Below the pieces are notes generated by a model that was given only the letters and a program-made list of their open reading frames with translations, ran no database searches and was not told where the DNA came from. From assembly GCA_019454045.1 (NCBI GenBank), contig SKCR01015036.1:1-64000 (forward strand): DNA of 64,000 nucleotides, read 5' to 3'. Every line of letters starts with the position of its first letter. Positions within the stretch are counted from its first letter, which is position 1. This DNA is from Zanthoxylum bungeanum. Lineage: Eukaryota > Streptophyta > Magnoliopsida > Sapindales > Rutaceae. A program made the position numbers and the translations under genes. This document shows, one piece after another, positions 23,143 through 32,931 of this stretch.

Positions 23143-23759
23143 ATTGAAGCAACTTCAAGAAGACGAGTTGTAAATCAGAATTCGTAGCGGCAACACAGGA
23201 ATTGGGTCGAGTCATAGCTGAAAGGAATATGCACCTAGTATATGGTGGTGGCAATGTTGGACTAATGGGGTACATTTCAAGATCCATACAGGAAGGAGGT
23301 AGTCAAGTTCTGGGAATCTTCCCAAAACCCTTGGCATAGGTGAATCTGATAGGACCATCAAACAGAGAGGAAGTTATCGTGCCAGGTATGTCCGAACGAC
23401 TTGTGGAAATGATTAACCGTGATGATGCTTTTATTGCTTTGCCAGGTGGCTTAGGTACAATGGAGGAAATTTTTACAGTACTATCTTGGGCGAACCTGAA
23501 CATACACCAGAAACTGATTGGACTATTTAACGCTGGTGGATTTTATGATTTTCTTTGTGTGTTTCTTGATGATGCCCGGAGAAATCGGTTCGTATCAAAA
23601 CGTGTAAAAGAAATCATATTCACTGCCAGAACTGCCAATGATTTAATTGACCAAATTTTAGCCTTTGAACCAAAAATTGACCCTATCATTTCCAAGATAA
23701 ACTGGTCTGATAATGATCGTGGTAAGAAGCGTCGGATAAATCTGGATCTTAACCTTTAA
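23143..23759 (+). pseudogene. LOG-like cytokinin-activating phosphoribohydrolase, retrotransposon-borne, broken (copy B)
   Basis: The same gene as the one at 3744-4397. Both LOG signatures are better kept here: 'VYGGGNVGLMG' and 'ALPGGLGTMEE', with an Arg upstream (SERLVEM) at the position of the conserved family Arg. The ATG is TTG, about 37 bp covering the ICVF..SSSG motif is deleted (a frameshift), and a TAG stop follows 'FPKPLA' at 23337. The open part, from 23340, runs 139 aa to the natural end, RGKKRRINLDLNL. In LOG enzymes the two glycine motifs bind the nucleotide phosphate and carry the catalytic Glu. The lesions differ from those in copy A, so the parent gene was intact when the family spread. 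An alternative is a lysine-decarboxylase-like LOG homologue with another substrate. Confidence 0.87.
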
Positions 23760-24472
23760 TTTTCTTTTTACATGTAGAATTTCAGCTAACCAAGTATTGT
23801 TTCTAAACTCTTCTTCTACTTTTTAAGACATTGGGGAAAATGTCTCATTTAGGTTTGGGGGAGGGGAATAGTTGACTAGTATCTTGTTTTTATTTTTAGT
23901 CAAAAATTTTCAAAAAAAAAATTAATTAAAAAATTTTTAGAAAAAATTAAAAATATTTTGTGTTTTTGTGTTTTTAACTTGACTAATCAGGTGAAATAGG
24001 TCTGAGATAGCTGTGTAAGGGATTTCCGAGACATATCTCAACCTATTTCGTAACAAGATATTTTTTGTTTATTTCCTTTTGAATTATTTAATTTGTGAAT
24101 TCTCCATAATACTAACTAAATTGGATCTTCATATGCTCAGTTGATAGGTATTATCAACATGCATGGTAACATACAATCATGAGTTGTAAGTGAAAAGTTT
24201 GTAATATTCAGTGCTCTAGTTTAATTGGAGGAAGCATCTAAAAAAACAATGAAATAAACACATTTGAGATTCGAGTAATTAAGTCTGTATAGGTGTTTTA
24301 ACACCTAGTGCCCTAAAGCCAACTGGCTTGGGAGTCACTGGACCAAAGCTCGCTACATGGATTGAAGATGTTGTAAAAACAATTTATCTAAAATCCAAGT
24401 AATTAAGTCTGTAAGGGTGTCTTAACAGTTAGTGCCCTAAAGCCAACTCGCTTGGGAGTCACTAGCCCAAAA
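23760..24472 (+). other. Element B 3' non-coding segment
   Basis: No gene is present. It contains 'ggtttgggggagggg' near 23863 (polypurine) and a hairpin (ctgagatagctgtg / gagacatatctcaacc). Two copies about 124 bp apart of a unit include 'cttgggagtcact' (24326 and about 24450). It corresponds to 2990-3720 of element A. The final part next to the LTR and the first 250 bp of the LTR are missing. Confidence 0.65.
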
Positions 24473-24646
24473 TTTTGACTTTGCGCAATTGTCGTACATT
24501 GGCCATAACTTTCTACTCCGATATCGGATTGAGGTTATTCAAGTTCCAAATTAAAGAAGACTCAAAGATCTACAACGTTGAAGTTCATAATAATTTCAAA
24601 TTATGAAGTTTTCATGACCGAAATTGATAAAATATTTGGAAGTGTG
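24473..24646 (+). repeat. Element B 3' LTR, first piece
   Basis: It matches 17310-17484 (tttgcgcaatt, agactcaaagatctac) and stops at the D insertion. The 5' 245 bp of the LTR are absent. Confidence 0.85.
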
Positions 24647-25240
24647 TGTAGGACAAAGAAATCAGCGACGCTGTTCCAGGCTCGCGGCCCGGTTGGGAGT
24701 ACGGAGTAGCCCGCGGGGGAACTAAACCGGAGAAATAAAGTTGAGTCGCCACCCAGTGTGAACTGGGAAAATGATTTAAGGCCGCACTCACCCCTCGCAA
24801 GGGAAGACCTCAAATTATTGGGTTCGGAATGGCTCTTACTTATGCCACTTGTAATGAACAGATTTATGTAATAATATAACCGAGTCTACGCAACATACAT
24901 ACGCAAGAATAACCTATATCTAAGTTCATATACAACCTATATCTAAGTTTGCATGCATACAAGTAAGTCGAAATAACGGCAAGCACACAATCTCATGGAC
25001 GCATTAAATTGGTAAATACGGAAACATAAATAAATAATCTATTGTCTAAACATAAACATTGAAGAGATATAATTAAGCTCCTAGTGTGAAAGAAATAACT
25101 AAATCATGCATAAAAATAACATACTATTTCTAATAAACAACGAATAAACACAAGATTAGATGAAACGAATTATGTGCGTTTCTCAAGCGGTACGTGGAAT
25201 TGTATCACAAGTTCAGACTGCACTACCGTCCATTCAAAAG
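24647..25240 (-). repeat. Inverted 3' portion of D-family LTR at D's left end
   Basis: Its reverse complement matches the last 500 bp or so of the D LTR (gacaatagattatttattta, cacttgtaat, gcgaggggtgagtgcggcc). The most distal part (about 25170-25235) resembles 22000-22100 more than the adjacent LTR, so it comes from a different subfamily copy. Confidence 0.8.
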
Positions 25241-26084
25241 CCACTAAACCTCACTGCACGCACACACCAACTCGACAGCTCTTGACCTTCCATGCATGCA
25301 TGATCCACGTAAAAACAGCAGCCCCTTGACCGATTCATCAGTCCCCAAATTACCCTAAACCCGAGTCCAAAACAATGTAAAATCACCCCTAAAAACAGTC
25401 CCAAAAACAGCGACCCAAACAGCAAAACAGCGAAAGAAAACAGCGAACCAGCGAACCAGAAGAGTTGCGGAGCATTAACCCTTCCGATGGCCGCGTAACG
25501 CACTTCCAAGAGGCGACTTAAAAGGTAAGACCTGAGGGCACCTTTTTATTTATTCTCGTTTATTTTTTAATTATTTATTAGTATTTTTATGCATGATTTA
25601 TTTGTTTAGTATGTTATTTTTACGCATGATTTAGTTGTTTCTTTCGCAGTAGGAGCTTAATTATATCTCTTCAATGTTTATGTTTAGACAATAGATTATT
25701 TATTTATGTTTTCGTATTCATCAATTTAATGTGTCCATGAGATTGTGTGCTTTCCGTTATTTTGACTTACTTTTATGCATGCAAACTTAGATATAGGTTG
25801 TATGCGAACTTAGACGTAGGTTATCTTGCGTATGTATGTTTCGTAGACTTGGTTAGATTATTGCACAAATCCATTGATTACAAGTGGCATAAGTAAGGGA
25901 CCATTCTGAACCCAATGGTTTGAGGTCTTCCCTTGCGAGGGGTGAGTGCGGCCTTAAATCATTTCTCAGTTCATACTGGGTGGCGACTCCATTTTATTAC
26001 TCCAGTTTAGTCCCCTGCGGGCTACTCCGTACTCCCGACCGGGCACCGAGCCTGGAACAGCGTCATCGATTTCTGTGTCCTATA
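25241..26084 (+). repeat. D 5' LTR, 5' half missing
   Basis: It matches 30841-31686 closely, from 'taaacctcactgcacgcaca' to 'gatttctgtgtccta'. The first roughly 960 bp of the LTR, present at 29882-30840, are replaced by the inverted piece. Confidence 0.88.
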
Positions 26085-26087
26085 GTC

Positions 26088-26104
26088 TGGCGAGTCCACT
26101 GGGG
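26088..26104 (+). other. D primer-binding-like site
   Basis: 'tggcgagtccactgggg' lies three bases after the LTR end. Its form (TGGCGA…CTGGGG) is what follows Ogre-type LTRs. I cannot name the tRNA with certainty. Confidence 0.5.
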
Positions 26105-28388
26105 ATAGAGAATCGGCCCCGAAATAATGCCTTGTAATGTTTGTGATTTTTGTTTTAGTAAACCGTGTCTATAGTGGGTTGAAGGGGTTTAACCAAAGGC
26201 ATTATTAGAGCTAGGTAATGGTTTTGTGTCTTCCTTCATTCAATACATTTCTATGGCTGAAAGAAAAAGCTGTTAAGGCACCTAGATAATCATTTACTCG
26301 AAGCTCACTATAATGGACTAATTTGGAGGACATATTGCTTATTCTTGTCCCCAAGATAATAAGAGCCTAAGAGGCTTGGGTATTTAAGAGAGTTCGCTCC
26401 ACCCTCCCTCTGGGGAATCTTCAATAGGAAATCCATTTGATAGTCAGTCACGCATCATAACTCGTTGGCACGTACCTTAAGGTATAAAAAAGGTGTGCTC
26501 ACTTGGTCGCTCGAACCCTTGAGTGGGGAGTCCTAGTTGTGGGCAACCTTTCACCGGTGAAAGCCTTTGTCTATACTCCTACAAACTCGCATGTGAACCA
26601 TAGTTGTATGACTTACAAAAGCCACCCTTTTTACTTGTGTTTGGGACCATCATCATTTGGATTTATTTGGACTTCTAGTCATGAGATGTGAGCTTGTTGG
26701 GCCATTTAAACTGGGATGAGTTTGTGTCTTATGAAGATTGGGCCAAAAATTTCTAAAATACCGATGGGCCACTTTGTGTTTGGGCCCCCTATCATTTGAG
26801 GTTGTTTAGGCACATTATCGCAAAAGTGTAAACATGTTGGGTCTTTTTCAACTGGGACAAGTTTGCACCTCGCAATAATGTGATTGAATGTTTTAAAATG
26901 ATAATGGGCCAACTTGTATGAAAACCTTGATGTACTTAGAAGATCCAAACATGATCCAAATATGTCAGAAGCATGAGTCCGATATCTGTTTTGATAACCA
27001 CTTGCATATTATACCTCATACATCGCACACATCTCATGCATCTCATGCATACATGCATCATGTTAACCCTGTGTCTTAAAAGCCATCATAGATATCTGTT
27101 GGGTTAGGGGTAAAAGAAGACTTGTCAAAAAAAGTTTAGCGAACATGGATATCGGGAAAGGGAAGACGAGAAACAGAAAACTTTACGGCAATGATAGAAA
27201 GACCATTGGGAGGCCTTCAGCAAAAAAAAAGAAAAAAAAAAAAAAATATTGTTTGTTTTTAGTCCTTAATAGTTAGGCATAAATCCAATGATGAAATCGT
27301 TTTCTTTATAGTGAAATCTTAGAAACGATAAACTCTTGATGTGCTTTTATCTGATACTTTGAGTGATTGATCTATGTTAGACTCGTAAGCACTTCTCTAT
27401 AGGTTCTTAGCGGTGAAAACCTGAGTAGTTGGCAAGGTGACTAGTTGATGAAATTGTAGGTCGGTGAATGATTGTTTGCTTAGATGTCTATCTTGATTTG
27501 CTTATGTTATGATGTATGGTATGGTTGAAAATGAAAGAAGTCTCTAAAGAAAAGAATTGAACCACCTATAACCGATAAGCGTGAAGCTACCCATGGGCGA
27601 GTATTAGGACCACCATGAGGAGAAATGCTACCTTAAAGGGTAGGTGTGTTGAAAAAAAAAGAGAAAAGAAAAGAAAAAAAGTTCAAAATGAAAAAAAAAA
27701 AAAGACAAAAGAGAAAGAAAACCATACCACATTGAGCACATAAAAGCAACTGCAGGCATAATTGAGACATCTAGGTTGGTTTGACCCATCGATCCCAATT
27801 TTTTGATGAAATTATTGAGTTAGCTTACTTGGGAATGAATCTGTAAAGGAACCTTTGCACACACACACTTTGAGTCTGGCTTAGATCATTTATTCAAAGA
27901 CTTGGATTTGAGTTGCGTTGAATGTTTTGAAAGTTCTCTGGTTTCAATACTGGACATTCTTTTAGGGCAATAATATGTGTAGCTATTGGGACTATTTCGT
28001 AGCATGTGATATAATATGATGATATAGAATGCCATATCATGTGGTCCACATTGACCTAATGCAAGCAGTAGAGAGCATAAAGCTAAACCAAGACTAGGGG
28101 GCGACTAGTCTACCACCTCGAGAATCAGGGACATAATGAGATATTGAGTTATAGGACCAAAGAGGACCAACCAATCACCAGAAGAGAATTGGCAAAAGGA
28201 AACTGTAAGCATGCCCAGGGGGCGACCAAAGACATTAGTAGGCGAAGGGCGCCAGAGAGCACAAGGAAGGCCTAACCCATCGAAATAGGAAACACATCCA
28301 TGCATACACGTCACATGCACGTAATTTTTGTTTTGTTTTTGTTTGCAGGTTTTAAAGAAAGGGAAAAATGGCAAATACGAGCAAGCCG
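26105..28388 (+). other. D internal non-coding region
   Basis: There are no supported genes. It contains a poly-A stretch at about 27220-27248 and a purine-rich microsatellite (gaaaa/gaaaaa) at 27650-27720. Short ORFs lack any recognisable domain. Confidence 0.6.
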
Positions 28389-29350
28389 GGAATGGCAACA
28401 CACATCATCAGCAGTTTGGGATGCGTCTCAGGGTCGAGGCCTACACATCAGTAGCAGTTTAGGATGCGTCTCAGGGTCGAGGCCCACACATCACCAGCAG
28501 CTTGGGATGCGTCCCAGGGTCGAGGCCCACACATCAGTAGCAGTTTAGGATGCATCCCAGGGTCGAGGCCCACACATCATCAGCATTTTGGGATGCGTCC
28601 CAGGGTCGAGGCCCGCACCTCATCAGCAGTTTGGGATGAGTCCCAGGACCGAGGCCCACATCAGTATCAGTTTTGAGGATGAGTCTCAGGATCGAGACCC
28701 ACATCAGTATCAGTTTTGGGGATGAGTCCTAAGGTCGAGGCCCAAATCAGCATCAGTTTTGGGGATGAGTCATAGGGCCGAGGCCCACATCAGTATCAGT
28801 TTTGGGGATGAGTCCCAAGGTCGAGGCCCACATCAGTATCAGTTTTGGGGATGAGTCCTAGGGTCGAGGCTCACATCAGCATCAGTTTTGGGGATGAGTC
28901 CCAGGGTCGAGGCCCACATCAGTATCGGTTTTGGGGATGAGTCCCAGGGTGGAGGCCACAGCAGTATCAGTTTCGGGAATGAGTCCCAGGGTCGAGGCTC
29001 ACATCAGTATCGGTTTTGGGGATGAATCTCAGGGTCGAGGCCCACATCAGTATCAATTTTGGGGATGAGTCCCAGGGTCGAGGCCCACATCAGTATCAAT
29101 TTTGGGGATAAGTCTCAGGGTCGAGGCCCATATCAGTATCAGTTTTGGGGATGAGTCCCAAGGTCGAGGCCCACATCAGCATCAGTTTTGGGGATGAGTC
29201 CCAAGGTCGAGGCCCACATCAGCATCAGTTTTGGGGATGAGTATCAGGGTCGAGGCCCACATCAGTATCAGTTTTGGGGATGAGTCCCAGGGTCGAGGCC
29301 CACATCAGTATCAGTTTTGGGGATGAGTCCCAGGGTCGAGGCCCACATCA
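28389..29350 (+). repeat. 43-bp tandem array, about 22 copies
   Basis: The unit is 43 bp with the core 'cccagggtcgaggcccacat' followed by 'cagtatcagttttggggatgagt'-type sequence. The first six units have 'cagcagtttgggatgcgt' in place of 'tatcagttttggggatgagt', so there are two subtypes in blocks. It lies upstream of the second array and D's 3' LTR. Confidence 0.95.
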
Positions 29351-29353
29351 GAC

Positions 29354-29700
29354 GCCAAAAATGGCACTCCGGAAATGGAGCACGATTCGGAAATGGACCA
29401 CTATCACATCAGCGATGCCTCGGAAATGAGGTTTAGCATGCCGAAAATGGCACTCCGGAAATGGAGCACGGTTCGGAAGGGGACCAAAACTATCACATTA
29501 TCGACGCCTCGGAAATGAGGTTTAGCATGCAAGAAATGGCACTTCGGAAATGGAGCAAGGTTCGGAAGGGGACCACAACTATCACAACCACGACGCCTCG
29601 GGAATGAGGTTTAGCACGCCGGAAATGGCGCTCCGAAAATTGGGCAAGGTTCGGAAGGGGACCAACTCTCATCAGTTCAGTTCGGTAGTGATTCCTAGAG
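29354..29700 (+). repeat. 86-90-bp tandem array, about four copies
   Basis: Units start at about 29354, 29440, 29529 and 29618. Each holds 'atggcactccggaaatggag', 'ttcggaa(g)gg(g)acca' and 'gcctcggaaatgaggtttagca'. Nested 'cggaaatg' words suggest growth from a shorter repeat. Confidence 0.9.
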
Positions 29701-29867
29701 ATCGCAGCATTTTGCAGGGATGAACCTCAGGGGTCACAGCACCTCACCACCAGATTAACTCAATCCGAAGCAACAGGCAAGTCAAGCAGCAGCTGGCGAG
29801 CCAGGTAAGTAAAAATGCATGCATAACTTTGATAGGATTGTCATTGTCACACTGCACAAGTCCCATC

Positions 29868-29881
29868 AAAGTGGGGGCGAC
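29868..29881 (+). other. D polypurine tract
   Basis: 'aaagtgggggcgac' immediately precedes the LTR start TGTAGGCACTGC. It is the expected plus-strand priming site. Confidence 0.75.
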
Positions 29882-31686
29882 TGTAGGCACTGCATTTTTG
29901 CATATAAGTCCTGATGATGAGTCTCACATAGAGGCACCACCCTTTAAGTTGCGGAAGTCGCGGGAAACGGACTTATGAAGGGAAAATTCAGAAATCAATA
30001 CCTTGTGCGATTTAATTCATTTGATTAGCTTCGGGTTCGCTCGTTGGACCTCTGTTTTAAAACTTATCATTGGCCCAACACCCCTGCAATCCACACCAAG
30101 CCCACACACCACCAAGCCCTCACTCTCACGCCCACAAAAAAAAAAAATAAACCCTAATACACATCTCTTTCTTCTGACTTGGCCCCTTCACAGATAACAC
30201 ATCCACAAACCCTAAACATATTGACGACGACACACACTGATAGATTCACGTGAAAGATCTCACACTAGCAACAAACCTTAAGCTTCACGTCCATTCTCTC
30301 TCTCAACCCTCTCTGGGCTCATCTCCCTCTTCTCTTATGTCTCTCTAAAAACTCACTCACAGCAGCCACCAAAACCGTAGAGAGACACACGGCAGTTCAT
30401 CATCTGATCATCGTAGTAGTTACAACAGTGGATGTAGTCATGGAGTATCCAATCGCTCTGATTACCGTGTGTTAGTCATTGGATTACCATCTTCTTCTTC
30501 ATGGTAAGACCTAAAGGATCATATGCGTCGAATCTCTTTCCCTGAGCCAAACATGAATAACAAAAACCCTCGCCTTCATGATCTGTTCCACCTCTCAATA
30601 CACTTTGACGCATATCTCCTCTCTTAAAAGCCTCACCGACTCACACACACTGAACTGAAGACGCTCACACACCAAAAACGTGAAACACACTCGGCCAAAA
30701 AGGATAAACCAAATATAAGACACACAATCCTTACTAACCGACACAGCAACACACTCACAAACTGCCCCACGAAACCGTAACAAATAAACTACAACCCCCC
30801 TGACTGAAACAACCCTTCTCCACGTCCAAACAAAAGCCATTAAACCTCACTGCACGCACACCAACTCGACAGCCCTTGAACTTCCATGCATGCATGATCC
30901 ACGTAAAAACAGCAGCCCCTTGACCGATTCATCAGTCCCCAAATTACCCTAAAACCGAGTCCAAAACAATGTAAAATCACCCCTAAAAATAATCCCAAAA
31001 GTCCCAAAAACAGCGACCCAAACAGCAAAACAGTGAAGGAAAACAGCGGACCAGTGAACCTGAAGAGTTGCGGAGCATTAAACATTCTGACAGCCGCGTA
31101 ACGCACTTCCAAGAGGCGACTTAAAAGGTACGACCTGAGGGCACCTTTTTATTTATTCTCGTTTATTTTTTAATTATTTATTAGTAATTTTATGCATGAT
31201 TTAGTTGTTTAGTATGTTATTTTTACGCATGATTTAGTTGTTTCTTTCGCACTAGGAGCTTAATTATATCTCTTCAATGTTTATGTTTAGACAATAGATT
31301 ATTTATTTATGTTTCCGTATTCATCAATTTAATGTGTCCATGAGATTGTGTGCTTGCCGTTATTTTGACTTACTTTTATGTATGCAAACTTAGATATAGG
31401 TGTATACGAACTTAGATGTAGGTTATCTTACGTATGTATGTTTCGTAGACTTGGTTAGATTATTGCAGAAATCCATTGATTACAAGTGGCATAAGTAAGG
31501 GACCATTCTGAACCCAACGGTTTGAGGTCTTCCCTTGCGAGGGGTGAGTGCGGCCTTAAATAATTTCCCAGTTCACACTGGGTGGCGATTCCATTTTATT
31601 TCTCCGGTTTAGTCCCCTGCAGGCTACTCCGTACTCCCGACCGGGCCGCGAGCCTGGAACAGCGTCGCCGATTTCTGTGTCCTACA
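29882..31686 (+). repeat. D 3' LTR, complete
   Basis: About 1.8 kb running from TGTAGGCA to CCTACA. Positions 30060-30420 are CT- and CA-rich with stretches of TCTCTC. The last 850 bp match the 5' LTR. Confidence 0.85.
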
Positions 31687-32931
31687 GTGTGTTATGTGTA
31701 ATTATTAAAATCATTTTCAAAACAAAATAATAATAATAAAATAAAAAATGAAAATTTTCAAACTTCCACCAAACATGCTTGCATGTTTGGTGGAGGATTT
31801 GGTGCCATGTTTGGTGGAGCAATTGGTGGAGAAATTGGTGGAAGCCTTTAGATTTGCCTATAAATACCAAGCTAAACTTTGTAAATTTTTCATGCTTTCT
31901 TTGGAGAAATTTCTCCATGAAAACCTAAAGGAAAGTGTCTTGTATATTTATTTAAGTTTTCTTGTATTTTCTTTTTATTTAATTAATAAAATTTTGTGTG
32001 TTTTCATTTACAGCATGAGTAGGTAATCTCATTCTGCTAGGGTGACAAGGTAATACTTTTAATATAATAAATTAGATTAATCTCCATTATTTTAATTAAA
32101 ATTTAGATTAATTAGTTACCGCTTATATGGCGGATTTAGGTGACAATGTTATTTACCGCCTATATGGTCGGTTTTACATTCCAGACGTAGTTTCCGTCTA
32201 TATGGTCGGTTTAGGTAATAACCTTGTTACCGCCTATATGGTCGGTTGGACTTAATTGAGACAAATGGAATTTCCGCCTTTATGGTCTTGTTAAATATAA
32301 TTAATTAATCGATAAACATTGACAATAAGAGAGATTTCTAATTTTGAAATATTAAAAGTGGATCATTTAACCCTAGCATTTTCTTTCATTATTGTAATAT
32401 TACTTTTATTTATTTTCAAGTTATTTTTTTATGATGTTTTGTTTAATTAAGTTTTTAGTAATCCTAGGTATGTGTTGTAACTAAATACATAATCTATGGG
32501 TGTGATGAATTCCAATATCACTGGTTTATAAAGTTGGTTATTTTATGTCTTGGGTAATATAAAGGTTTATTTATTGAGTCTTAAGCTTAATGCTTCTTGT
32601 TAACTGGCCATTAATAAGATTGATCTGGTAAACTTAAAATAAACTTGACGAAGGAATTTTAGGTTTCAGCCTTAGACTCAATAGCTCACGATCTCACCTC
32701 GGGGCATGGTGACCCTTAGGTAGATTTCCTTACATGATATACATATACTTGTTGGGCGGGGGTTGCCACAATTGGAATTTATTCTTAATGAATTCAGGTA
32801 ACTTGGTTAACATAGACATATGATTAATTATGTTATTTGGGTGTTTGCATCAGACCATCGACGGAGGCTTTTGCATATTTTCGTGTTACAAGTTAACAAA
32901 CCGATATATTGCACAAACATGAGATAATCAT
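31687..32931 (+). repeat. Element B 3' LTR, second piece
   Basis: It matches 17749-18943: the palindrome, TATA box, five 'tatatggtcggtt' motifs, and 'aatagctcacgatctcacctc'. It ends at element E0's target site (atcat, 32927-32931). Confidence 0.9.
31771..31798. repeat. Perfect palindrome in B's U3
   Basis: 13-bp arms ccaccaaacatgc / gcatgtttggtgg lie around a 2-bp centre, followed by further half-sites (catgtttggtggag, attggtggag twice). The 5' LTR copy (17827-17861) has one arm mismatch. The position upstream of TATA suggests a protein-binding element. Confidence 0.7.

Larger units (their letters stand above)
24647..31686 (+). mobile_element. Element D: Tat/Ogre-like retrotransposon derivative without pol
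   Basis: The duplication gtgtg lies at 24642-24646 and 31687-31691, and the termini are TGTAGGAC and gtcctaca. It contains an inverted LTR piece, a 5' LTR remnant, a primer-binding-like site (26088), 2.3 kb of non-coding DNA, two tandem arrays, a polypurine tract (29868) and a full 3' LTR. No gag or pol homology is visible, so it is a large non-autonomous derivative. Arrays just before the 3' LTR and a 'gtgggggcgac' tract are typical of the Tat/Ogre lineage. Confidence 0.8.

Noticed and set aside
28300..28676. Overlapping ORFs (82 and 70 aa) at the start of the 43-bp array
   Set aside because: The frames are produced by the repeat unit itself. There is no start context, domain or continuity across the array.
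28389..29350. CRISPR-like repetitive array
   Set aside because: The units are contiguous with no unique spacers, and the genome is that of a plant.
30595..30840. 81-aa minus-strand ORF in D's 3' LTR
   Set aside because: It falls in a CA/CT-rich LTR stretch, has low-complexity composition and no counterpart in the 5' LTR.
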